Positions 1 to 5,251 are shown, numbered from the stretch's first letter. The stretch: DNA of 5,665 bases from an uncultured Lachnospiraceae bacterium (GCA_934371475.1 CAKRNX010000149.1:1-5665); one strand, 5' to 3'. The notes: generated by a model from the sequence alone, not told the origin. A program made the numbers and translations.

Positions 1-992
1 GTACCGTATCAAGAGCAATTAATAATCATCCGGATATCAACAAAGAGACCCGGGAAATGATTATGGAAACAATCCGAAAATATAATTATGTGCCCAACAA
101 CAGTGCCCGCAATCTGAAACGGTCAGATTCCAAGACGATTGCCGTACTGGTTAAGGGCATCAGCAACCCTTTTTTCGGGCTGATGATTCAGGTGCTGGAG
201 CGGGAAGTGATCAGACAGAAATATTCTTTTGTGCTGCAGCATGTGGAAGAGGGAGAAGACGAGGTAGAGGTTGCGATACAGCTGGAGAAGGAAAAACGTC
301 TGAAAGGTATCGTATTCCTTGGAGGCATGTATATGCACAAAGAAGAAAAACTGGAGCAGCTGACGGTGCCTTATGTGATCAGTACGGTCAATATGCAGTT
401 GCCGGAGAATGGCAGACAGGGTGCGTCGGTATCTATTGATGATGAGGCAGAGAGTTTTCACATGGTGGATTATCTGTGCGAATGCGGACATAAAAGGATT
501 GCCATTCTGACAGCGTCTGCGGAAGATATCAGTATCGGAAAGATGCGTCTGAAGGGATACCTGAGGGCGCTTCAAAAGCATGGGATTGCGCCGGATCATG
601 AGCTGATTCTTCCGATGAACAAGGATCAGCAGACATATTCAATTGCCAACGGATATGACCAGATGAACAAGCTGCTGGAGCGGGGAACGGATTTTACCTG
701 TGTCTATGCTATTTCTGATACGCTGGCGATCGGCGCGTGCCGTGCGCTGTTTGAAGCGGGCCTGCGCATACCGCAGGATGTGTCAGTGGCGGGGTTTGAC
801 GGATTGGACATTGCAGCGTACTATCAGCCCTCGGTAACCACCATTGAGCAGCCCAGAGAAGAGATGGCGGCAGAGACGATCCGTCTGTTATTTGAGATGA
901 TTAAGAAAAAACCTGTTGAGAAAAAGAAGATTTTTGAGGCAAAGCTGCTGGAACGGGAATCAACAAGAAACTTAAAAGGATCGCTTGACTGA
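1..992 (+). CDS. LacI-family transcriptional regulator (5' partial)
   Basis: DNA-binding repressor or activator of the LacI/GalR family, normally a dimer that binds an operator and responds to a small ligand. The reading frame is open from base 3; the true start lies upstream, and about 15-20 residues (first helix and turn of the HTH) are missing. Visible from fragment residue 1 is the recognition-helix end TVSRAINN, then the hinge region NNSARNLKRS (about 32-41), where the minor-groove hinge helix sits. A periplasmic-binding-protein-like ligand domain follows from about residue 45. Late family hallmarks are ISDTLAIGA (237-245), IPQDVSVAGFDG (256-267), TTIEQP (279-284) and LLERESTR (near the C-terminus). 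Total length would be about 345 residues, normal for the family. The ligand cannot be told from the sequence. Only 14 nt and no terminator separate it from ecfA1, so read-through into the ECF genes is likely. Confidence 0.93.
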   Translation, partial: TVSRAINNHPDINKETREMIMETIRKYNYVPNNSARNLKRSDSKTIAVLVKGISNPFFGLMIQVLEREVIRQKYSFVLQHVEEGEDEVEVAIQLEKEKRLKGIVFLGGMYMHKEEKLEQLTVPYVISTVNMQLPENGRQGASVSIDDEAESFHMVDYLCECGHKRIAILTASAEDISIGKMRLKGYLRALQKHGIAPDHELILPMNKDQQTYSIANGYDQMNKLLERGTDFTCVYAISDTLAIGACRALFEAGLRIPQDVSVAGFDGLDIAAYYQPSVTTIEQPREEMAAETIRLLFEMIKKKPVEKKKIFEAKLLERESTRNLKGSLD

Positions 993-1006
993 AAAGCAGG
1001 GTTAGA

Positions 1007-1876
1007 ATGAATATTATTGAAGGAAAAGATATCAAATATGAATATATGAAGCTGGATGAGGACGGCAATGTCCAGGAGGCGGTGCATGCAGTTAATGGTG
1101 TGGATATTGAAGTAAAAGCGGGAGAGTTTGTGGCGATTCTGGGACATAACGGCTCTGGAAAGTCCACGCTGGCCAAGCATATCAATGCGTTGCTCGTTCC
1201 TACAGAAGGGACGCTGTATGTAGATGGAAAGGATACCAAAGACGAAACAAAACTCTGGGAGATCCGCCGCAGTGCCGGGATGGTATTCCAGAACCCGGAC
1301 AACCAGATTATCGGAAGCATTGTGGACGAGGATGTGGGGTTTGGACCTGAAAATATGGGGATCCCTACAGAAGAGATCTGGCGACGGGTCGAAGAGAGCC
1401 TGAAGGCAGTGGGGATGTGGGAGTACCGTGCGCAGTCTCCAAACCGTCTCTCCGGCGGACAGAAACAGAGGGTGGCGATCGCAGGTGTCGTGGCAATGCG
1501 GCCCAAATGTATTGTGCTGGATGAACCTACGGCTATGCTTGATCCCAACGGCCGCAGGGAAGTGATTGCCACTGTGCGGGAGTTAAACCGCCGGGAGCAT
1601 GTGACGGTGCTGCTGATCACCCACTATATGGAAGAAGTCATTCATGCAGACCATGTGATTGTGATGGATGAGGGAAGGATTGTCATGCAGGGAACTCCGC
1701 GTGAAATCTTTTCACAGGTGGAAACACTGAAGTCTTACCGCCTGGATGTACCGCAGGTGACGCTGCTGGCGCATGAACTGAAGCAGGCGGGGCTGGATCT
1801 TCCGGACGGGATCCTGAACATACAGGAACTGACAGAAGCGCTGGAGATATGCAGGGAGAGAGCAGATGGCAATTAA
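1007..1876 (+). CDS. ecfA1: ECF transporter ATPase EcfA1
   Basis: First of two ABC ATPases that power uptake by energy-coupling factor transporters; it acts at the inner face of the membrane as a heterodimer with EcfA2, bound to EcfT. The 289-residue protein has Walker A GHNGSGKST (46-54), a Q-loop glutamine at 95 in FQNPDNQ, signature LSGGQ (148-152), Walker B CIVLDEPT (168-175) with catalytic Glu173, D-loop LDP (178-180) and switch His206. All catalytic residues are intact. The TAMLDP version of the D-loop and the acidic insertion near residues 16-25 are typical of EcfA1 rather than EcfA2. A weak ribosome site (AGGG, 998-1001) lies 5 nt before the ATG. The end overlaps ecfA2 by 11 nt, which suggests translational coupling. 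Older annotations call this family CbiO, but no cobalt genes are nearby. Confidence 0.96.
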   Translation: MNIIEGKDIKYEYMKLDEDGNVQEAVHAVNGVDIEVKAGEFVAILGHNGSGKSTLAKHINALLVPTEGTLYVDGKDTKDETKLWEIRRSAGMVFQNPDNQIIGSIVDEDVGFGPENMGIPTEEIWRRVEESLKAVGMWEYRAQSPNRLSGGQKQRVAIAGVVAMRPKCIVLDEPTAMLDPNGRREVIATVRELNRREHVTVLLITHYMEEVIHADHVIVMDEGRIVMQGTPREIFSQVETLKSYRLDVPQVTLLAHELKQAGLDLPDGILNIQELTEALEICRERADGN

Positions 1877-2735
1877 AATCGAACATTTAAATTATATTTA
1901 CAGCGAGGGGACTTCTTTTGAAAAACAGGCATTGCATGAGATCAATCTGGAAATTCCGGATGGACAGTTTGTGGGAGTAATTGGACATACCGGATCAGGA
2001 AAGTCTACGCTGATTCAGCACCTGAACGGACTGATCCGAGCAACTTCCGGCATAATCAGCGTAGATGGAGAGAATATCTATGCGGAAGGTTATTCGATGA
2101 AAAAGCTGCGCAGCCAGGTGGGGCTGGTATTTCAGTATCCGGAGCATCAGCTTTTTGAGATTGATGTGTTCAGTGATGTGTGCTTTGGTCCGAAGAATCT
2201 GGGGCTGCCCAGGGAGGAGATTGAGAAGCGTGCCGGGGAAGCACTCAGCCAGGTGGGGCTGGATGAGTCATTTTACAGTAAATCGCCTTTTGAGCTTTCC
2301 GGAGGACAGAAACGCCGCGTGGCTATCGCCGGTATTCTGGCTATGCACCCGAAGGTGCTGATCCTGGATGAGCCGACGGCAGGGCTGGATCCCAGGGGAA
2401 GAGATGAGATCCTTGATCTGGTGTCCGGGCTTCACCACGACTGCAAGATCACTGTGCTGTTAGTTTCACACAGTATGGAAGATGTGGCCAGATACGTAGA
2501 GCGGATTATTGTGATGAACCATGGAGAGGTGCTGTATGATGATGTGCCGTCTAGGGTATTTGCCCATTACAGGGAGCTGGAGCAGGTGGGGCTGGCAGCA
2601 CCGCAGGTCACCTATGTGGTGCAGGCGCTGAAGGAAAAAGGCTGGGATATTGATACTTCCGTAACAACTGTAGACGAGGCAAAACAGGCTGTGCTTGATG
2701 CGCTGCATCGCCAGAAGAGGACAAAAGAATGTTAA
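1866..2735 (+). CDS. ecfA2: ECF transporter ATPase EcfA2
   Basis: Second ABC ATPase of the ECF module, partner of EcfA1 in the ATP-hydrolysing heterodimer. The 289-residue protein shows Walker A GHTGSGKST (40-48), Q-loop Gln90 in VFQYPEHQLF, signature LSGGQ (144-148), Walker B VLILDEPT (164-171) with Glu169, D-loop GLDP (173-176) and switch His202. The YPEHQLF Q-loop and the TAGLDP D-loop are the forms usually seen in EcfA2, so the two ATPases are distinct subunits and not a recent duplication. The start ATG lies inside the end of ecfA1, with an AGGGAG ribosome site (1853-1858) 7 nt upstream. Its end overlaps ecfT by 7 nt. The C-terminal part (about 235-289) carries the GLAAPQVT segment typical of the family. 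Both composite ATP sites should be competent because neither subunit lacks a catalytic residue. Confidence 0.96.
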   Translation: MAIKIEHLNYIYSEGTSFEKQALHEINLEIPDGQFVGVIGHTGSGKSTLIQHLNGLIRATSGIISVDGENIYAEGYSMKKLRSQVGLVFQYPEHQLFEIDVFSDVCFGPKNLGLPREEIEKRAGEALSQVGLDESFYSKSPFELSGGQKRRVAIAGILAMHPKVLILDEPTAGLDPRGRDEILDLVSGLHHDCKITVLLVSHSMEDVARYVERIIVMNHGEVLYDDVPSRVFAHYRELEQVGLAAPQVTYVVQALKEKGWDIDTSVTTVDEAKQAVLDALHRQKRTKEC

Positions 2736-3529
2736 GAGATATCACACTGGGGCAGTATTATCCGGCGGATTCGCCCATTCACCGGCTGGATCCGAGGGTA
2801 AAACTGTCTGCGACACTGATTTTTATCGTGACGCTGTTTGCGTTTGGATCGGTCAGCAGTTATGTGGTGGCAACCGTATTTCTGGCAGCTATTATAAAAA
2901 TGGCAAAAATTCCGCTGAAATATATTGTCCGGGGACTGAAACCGATTTTTATGCTGATGTTGCTGACAGTTGTGTTTAATCTGTTTCTGACAGATGGTAC
3001 ACCGGTACTGCAGATCTGGAAACTGACGATTACGCAGGAAGGAATCCGGGTGGCAGTGTTTATGGCCGTGCGTCTGACGTACCTGATTATCGGGTCTTCG
3101 CTGATGACGCTGACGACTACGCCGAATGATCTGACAGACGGACTGGAAAAGGGACTGGGATTTCTGAAAAAGGTACATGTCCCGGTGCATGAAATTGCAC
3201 TGATGATGTCGATTGCGCTGCGTTTCATCCCTATCCTTATGGAAGAGACGGATAAGATCATGAAGGCTCAGATGGCCAGAGGCGCTGACTTTGAGAGCGG
3301 AAATCTGATCAGAAGGGTGAAAAATATGGTACCGTTGCTCGTACCCCTGTTTATTTCTGCATTTCGCCGTGCAAATGATCTGGCGATGGCCATGGAAGCA
3401 AGAGGGTACCACGGAGACGAGGGACGGACGAAAATGTATCCACTTCTTTATAAAAAGAGAGACAGGCAGGCGTATCTGGTTCTGCTCTGCTATGCGCTTC
3501 TGATGTTTGCAGCATGGCGTTTCATGTAA
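2729..3529 (+). CDS. ecfT: ECF transporter transmembrane coupling protein EcfT
   Basis: Integral membrane scaffold that joins the EcfA1/EcfA2 ATPases to a substrate-binding S protein and transmits ATP-driven motion. At 266 residues it has normal family length. The N-terminal segment SPIHRLDPRVKL (15-26) is the conserved family opening. Hydrophobic stretches follow at about 27-58, 70-88, 107-128 and 247-264, with a possible shorter one around 155-171. The two cytoplasmic coupling helices carry the diagnostic Ala-Arg-Gly motifs, AQMARGAD (180-187) and AMEARGYHG (221-229); these Arg residues dock into the grooves of the two ATPases. An AGAAGAGG ribosome site (2713-2720) precedes the ATG by 8 nt. 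It is the last gene of the overlapping ecfA1-ecfA2-ecfT operon. No S component (BioY, RibU, ThiT, FolT or similar) occurs in the window, so the module is probably shared (group II). Confidence 0.96.
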   Translation: MLRDITLGQYYPADSPIHRLDPRVKLSATLIFIVTLFAFGSVSSYVVATVFLAAIIKMAKIPLKYIVRGLKPIFMLMLLTVVFNLFLTDGTPVLQIWKLTITQEGIRVAVFMAVRLTYLIIGSSLMTLTTTPNDLTDGLEKGLGFLKKVHVPVHEIALMMSIALRFIPILMEETDKIMKAQMARGADFESGNLIRRVKNMVPLLVPLFISAFRRANDLAMAMEARGYHGDEGRTKMYPLLYKKRDRQAYLVLLCYALLMFAAWRFM

Positions 3530-3542
3530 TAAACAGCCGGTA

Positions 3543-3579
3543 TTTTGTTTCACAGGAAATTGCGTCCTGTGAAATAAAA
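3543..3579 (+). other. long perfect hairpin after ecfT
   Basis: The arms at 3543-3557 (ending TTTCACAGGA) and 3565-3579 (starting TCCTGTGAAA) are complementary over 15 positions with one G-U pair, around a 7-nt loop (AATTGCG). It begins 13 nt after the ecfT stop. The T-run is on the 5' arm and the A-run on the 3' arm on both strands, so it is not a canonical intrinsic terminator in either direction. It could stabilise the 3' end of the ecf mRNA against exonucleases or be part of the larger repeat-like element. Confidence 0.8.
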
Positions 3580-3592
3580 AGCCTCCGGCGGG

Positions 3593-3625
3593 GCGCACAT
3601 TGTCCGGTGGACAATGGTTTTGCGC
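3593..3625 (+). terminator. hairpin, weak terminator candidate
   Basis: CATTGTCC (3598-3605) and GGACAATG (3609-3616) form a perfect 8-bp stem with a GGT loop. An extra 5-bp lower stem, GCGCA (3593-3597) with TGCGC (3621-3625), is possible across a 4-nt bulge GTTT. The tract after the upper stem is only G followed by four T, so termination would be weak at best. The stem itself is certain; its use as a terminator for the ecf operon is a guess. Confidence 0.35.
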
Positions 3626-3637
3626 TGACCGAAACGG

Positions 3638-3662
3638 AGTGTAGACTGCGCAGCACACTTTT
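3638..3662 (+). terminator. short hairpin with T-run, weak terminator candidate
   Basis: AGTGT (3638-3642) pairs with ACACT (3655-3659) around a loop containing the palindrome CTGCGCAG (3646-3653). T bases run 3659-3662, then GTT. Five base pairs with a 12-nt loop is poor for an intrinsic terminator, but together with the hairpins upstream it may reduce read-through from ecfT into truA. Confidence 0.25.
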
Positions 3663-3737
3663 GTTCTGAGGCAAAATGGCAGATAGGGACTATGGAGATT
3701 ACAGTGTATCTGGAATTTATGAACCGTAAAGAAATAA

Positions 3738-3744
3738 GAGGTGA
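3738..3744 (+). promoter_or_regulatory. ribosome binding site deciding the truA start
   Basis: GAGGTGA matches seven consecutive bases complementary to the 16S rRNA 3' end and sits 8 nt before the GTG at 3753. The other in-frame GTG at 3741 lies inside this site and so has no usable spacing. An in-frame TAA at 3735-3737 rules out an earlier start. Confidence 0.85.
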
Positions 3745-3752
3745 CGGGTCTG

Positions 3753-4490
3753 GTGAAGAGGGTAAAACTGACGGTGGCGTATGACGGCACCAATTACTGC
3801 GGCTGGCAGGTACAGCCAAACGGCAATACAATAGAAGCGGAGCTGAACCGTCATTTGAGTGATCTGCTGGGAGAGGAGATCAGAGTGACCGGTGCGAGCC
3901 GTACCGATGCAGGTGTTCATGCCATGGGAAATGTGGCGGTATTTGACACGGATGCCAGGATCCCGGCAGAGAAAATCTCCTATGCCATGAATACGAGACT
4001 TCCGGCTGATATCAGGATCCAAAGATCAGAAGAGGTGGCGCCGGATTTTCATCCGCGGTTCTGCAATACGCGCAAAACATATGCATATCGTATCTGGAAC
4101 AACCGTTTCGCGAACCCGTGCGTGCGTCTCTATTCTCTGTTTTATTACTGGAAACTGGATGAAGCGCGGATGCAGCAGGCGGCTGACTATCTGATAGGAA
4201 CGCATGATTTTACCAGTTTCTGCACGGCGCGTCCGGAGGTGCCGGACCGGGTGAGGACGATCTACTCACTGGATGTAGAGCGCCAGGGTGATATGATTAC
4301 GATCAGGGTGACCGGCAGCGGATTTCTCTACAATATGGTGCGCATTATCGCGGGAACCCTGCTGCGGGTGGGAAGCGGACAGATGGATCCGGAGGAGATC
4401 CCGAAAATTCTGGAGGCGAAAGACCGCAGCCGTGCCGGAGAGACTGCCAGACCGGAAGGGCTGACGCTGGTGCAGATTGAGTATCTGTAA
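3753..4490 (+). CDS. truA: tRNA pseudouridine(38-40) synthase TruA
   Basis: Cytoplasmic enzyme that isomerises uridines 38, 39 and 40 in the anticodon stem-loop of many tRNAs to pseudouridine. The predicted protein has 245 residues, close to the usual 245-270. It opens KRVKLTVAYDGTNYCGWQ. The catalytic aspartate is Asp52 in ASRTDAGVHA (48-57). Other family blocks are FHPRF (99-103), KTYAYRI (108-114), HDFTSFC (151-157), GSGFLYNMVRI (188-198) and the C-terminal RPEGLTL (233-239). All are intact. The start is chosen as GTG at 3753 because of the well-spaced GAGGTGA site; no in-frame ATG occurs before codon 58. A 4-residue longer form from GTG 3741 is possible but less likely. It follows ecfT after 223 nt and precedes rplM after 329 nt, the common Firmicute order. 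No convincing own promoter is seen, so it may depend on read-through from the ecf genes. Confidence 0.96.
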   Translation: MKRVKLTVAYDGTNYCGWQVQPNGNTIEAELNRHLSDLLGEEIRVTGASRTDAGVHAMGNVAVFDTDARIPAEKISYAMNTRLPADIRIQRSEEVAPDFHPRFCNTRKTYAYRIWNNRFANPCVRLYSLFYYWKLDEARMQQAADYLIGTHDFTSFCTARPEVPDRVRTIYSLDVERQGDMITIRVTGSGFLYNMVRIIAGTLLRVGSGQMDPEEIPKILEAKDRSRAGETARPEGLTLVQIEYL

Positions 4491-4493
4491 AAC

Positions 4494-4513
4494 AAGAATG
4501 TCAGGGCGTTCTT
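4494..4513 (+). terminator. possible weak terminator after truA
   Basis: AAGAATG (4494-4500) pairs with CGTTCTT (4507-4513) around TCAGGG: seven pairs including one G-U, beginning 4 nt after the truA stop. No T-run follows (ACATTAT), so evidence for termination is slim. Confidence 0.25.
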
Positions 4514-4533
4514 ACATTATGCAGAGCTAAAAA

Positions 4534-4560
4534 CGAAATTTCTGAAAAAGTGAAATTTTG
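4534..4560. promoter_or_regulatory. A/T-rich inverted repeat / UP-like element upstream of rplM promoter
   Basis: CGAAATTTC (4534-4542) and GAAATTTTG (4552-4560) form a 9-position inverted repeat (one G-U if transcribed) around TGAAAAAGT, ending 2 nt before the -35 box. GAAATTT also recurs as a direct repeat at 4535 and 4552. The A-tracts in this position resemble UP elements that raise transcription of ribosomal operons by contacting the RNA polymerase alpha subunit. A dyad here could also be an operator, or pair at the 3' end of the truA transcript. The function is inferred from position only. Confidence 0.45.
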
Positions 4561-4561
4561 A

Positions 4562-4590
4562 TTGACACACCGGAACAGGTATTATATAAT
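4562..4590 (+). promoter_or_regulatory. perfect-consensus sigma-A promoter of rplM-rpsI
   Basis: TTGACA at 4562-4567 and TATAAT at 4585-4590 are separated by exactly 17 nt, matching the vegetative sigma factor consensus at all 12 positions. Transcription would start near 4596-4598 (A/A/T). This gives rplM-rpsI a strong promoter independent of truA and the ecf genes, and an untranslated leader of about 220 nt. Confidence 0.93.
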
Positions 4591-4698
4591 AACTCAATGT
4601 GGCCATGTGTGTTTGTGTGCGCATTTTTAGAAAGATTCCCTTGAATGAGGATCGGAATGTGCAGGTTAAGAGACGCGTGACTGCGATGATTTCAGTAC

Positions 4699-4736
4699 GT
4701 AAATGTTCAAGCCAAAGCCCCGGTAGAACATTTTAC
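4699..4736 (+). other. leader hairpin A upstream of rplM
   Basis: GTAAATGTTC (4699-4708) pairs with GAACATTTTAC (4726-4736): eight continuous base pairs, a one-T bulge, then two more. The 17-nt loop can add a short GCC/GGT helix (4711-4713 with 4722-4724). No T-run follows, so it is not a terminator. GGTAG (4722-4726) with TTACC (4733-4737) is a competing small hairpin. Confidence 0.65.
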
Positions 4737-4748
4737 CATATTAATTAT

Positions 4749-4793
4749 GTCGGGAGGACGGAACTAAGCCTCTGCCAGTCCGACGCCAGAGCT
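4749..4793 (+). other. leader hairpin B with alternative pairing
   Basis: GTCGG (4749-4753) pairs with CCGAC (4780-4784), enclosing GAGG (4754-4757) with CCTC (4769-4772). An alternative helix joins AGCCTCTG (4767-4774) to CAGAGCT (4787-4793) with one bulged C, and uses the same CCTC bases, so the two cannot coexist. CCTCT (4769-4773) is also complementary to the rplM Shine-Dalgarno bases 4808-4812 (four Watson-Crick pairs and one G-U). This arrangement would suit a switch controlling ribosome access. Confidence 0.55.
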
Positions 4794-4805
4794 CATAACG
4801 ATTTT

Positions 4806-4812
4806 AAGGAGG
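4806..4812 (+). promoter_or_regulatory. strong rplM ribosome binding site
   Basis: AAGGAGG matches seven bases of the 16S anti-Shine-Dalgarno sequence and lies 7 nt before the rplM ATG at 4820, which fixes that start. Confidence 0.93.
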
Positions 4813-4819
4813 AAGACCA

Positions 4820-5248
4820 ATGAAAAGTTATATGGCTAGTCCATCAACAATTGAGAGAAAATGGTATGTAGTTGATGCTGAGGGACTTACCTTAGGACGT
4901 CTCGCATCTGAAACTGCTAAGATTTTAAGAGGAAAAAATAAACCGATTTTCACACCGCACATCGATACCGGTGATTATGTCATCATCGTAAACGCTGACA
5001 AAGTGAAAGTAACCGGTAAGAAATTAGATCAGAAAGTTTACTATCATCATTCAGATTACGTAGGTGGTATGAAAGAGACCACTCTGCGTGAGATGATGGC
5101 TAAGAAACCGGAAAAGGTTGTTGAACTTGCAGTGAAAGGCATGCTTCCCAAGGGACCGCTGGGAAGAGAAATGTACAAAAAACTCTTCGTATATGCTGGC
5201 CCGGATCACAAACATCAGGCTCAGAAGCCGGAAGCACTGACATTCTAA
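4820..5248 (+). CDS. rplM: 50S ribosomal protein L13
   Basis: Large-subunit ribosomal protein that binds 23S rRNA early in assembly. It has 142 residues, the same length as the E. coli protein. The conserved segments are WYVVDAEGLTLGRLAS (15-30), PHIDTGDYVIIVNADK (46-61), the L13 signature AVKGMLPKGPLGR (104-116) and a C-terminal YAGPDHKHQAQKPE (125-138). The protein is complete with no disruption. Codon choice (frequent TTA, CGT, GGT, AAA) differs from the G/C-ending codons common in the upstream genes, which fits translational selection on a highly expressed gene rather than transfer. It is driven by the consensus promoter at 4562-4590 and its structured leader. rpsI follows after 17 nt in the same transcript. 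Confidence 0.98.
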   Translation: MKSYMASPSTIERKWYVVDAEGLTLGRLASETAKILRGKNKPIFTPHIDTGDYVIIVNADKVKVTGKKLDQKVYYHHSDYVGGMKETTLREMMAKKPEKVVELAVKGMLPKGPLGREMYKKLFVYAGPDHKHQAQKPEALTF

Positions 5249-5251
5249 GAG

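Larger units (their letters stand above)
3536..3680. repeat. structured intergenic element, possible REP/MITE-like repeat
   Basis: This gap between ecfT and truA is far more structured than an ordinary spacer. GCC-(GGT)-ATTTTG at 3536-3547 can pair with CAAAAT-GGC at 3672-3680, giving an outer closing stem or imperfect terminal inverted repeat. Inside lie a 15-bp hairpin (3543-3579), a second hairpin (3593-3625) and a shorter one (3638-3659). The outer pairing shares bases 3543-3547 with the first hairpin, so the two compete. TGCGC at 3621-3625 can pair either with GCGCA at 3593-3597 or with GCGCA at 3648-3652. There is no clear target-site duplication and no substantial ORF. It may be a dispersed palindromic repeat or MITE remnant, or a local RNA structure between operon segments. 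Only one copy is in the window, so repeat status is inferred. Confidence 0.45.
4597..4819 (+). promoter_or_regulatory. rplM-rpsI 5' leader, candidate L13 autoregulatory leader
   Basis: The mRNA segment from the predicted start site to rplM is about 220 nt, much longer than ribosome binding requires, and holds several inverted repeats. Firmicutes are known to carry a putative autoregulatory structure (L13 leader family) in the 5' UTR of L13-S9 mRNAs, where the ribosomal protein is thought to bind and lower its own expression. The part nearest the gene (about 4699-4793) is the most structured and the likely regulatory core. The first 100 nt are G/T-rich (4606-4621) and only weakly paired. An open frame runs from GTG 4599 across the leader but has no ribosome site and no recognisable product. 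Assignment to the L13 family rests on location and structure; the consensus was not matched. Confidence 0.55.

Noticed and set aside
901..1620. 239-codon open frame on the minus strand opposite the end of lacI and ecfA1
   Set aside because: A Ser/Thr/Pro-rich shadow of the EcfA1 frame with no domain signature. EcfA1 has all its ABC motifs on the + strand.
1007..2735. Tandem duplication of one ATPase gene
   Set aside because: The two proteins are only related as paralogues. Each carries subunit-specific motifs (TAMLDP versus TAGLDP, QNPDNQ versus QYPEHQ), the expected ancient EcfA1/EcfA2 pair.
3661..3693. Separate promoter for truA with TTGTTC as -35
   Set aside because: At 17 nt spacing the -10 position reads TAGGGA, and TATGGA lies 24 nt away. 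No credible -10 box was found.
2732..3793. 353-codon open frame on the minus strand opposite ecfT and the start of truA
   Set aside because: It mirrors the intact EcfT coding frame and crosses the structured spacer. Its His/Gln/Arg/Cys-rich product has no family signature, and the stretch is explained by the codon bias of the sense gene.
4605..4628. Early attenuator hairpin in the rplM leader followed by five T bases
   Set aside because: ATGTGTG/TGCGCAT pairing includes three G-U pairs of seven and lies only about 10 nt from the start site. It is too weak to call a terminator.
4599..4823. 74-codon open frame from GTG 4599, ending in a TGA that overlaps the rplM ATG
   Set aside because: It starts within 1-3 nt of the predicted transcription start, has no ribosome site, encodes no recognisable protein, and lies over a structured leader. 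The ATGA-like overlap with rplM appears coincidental.
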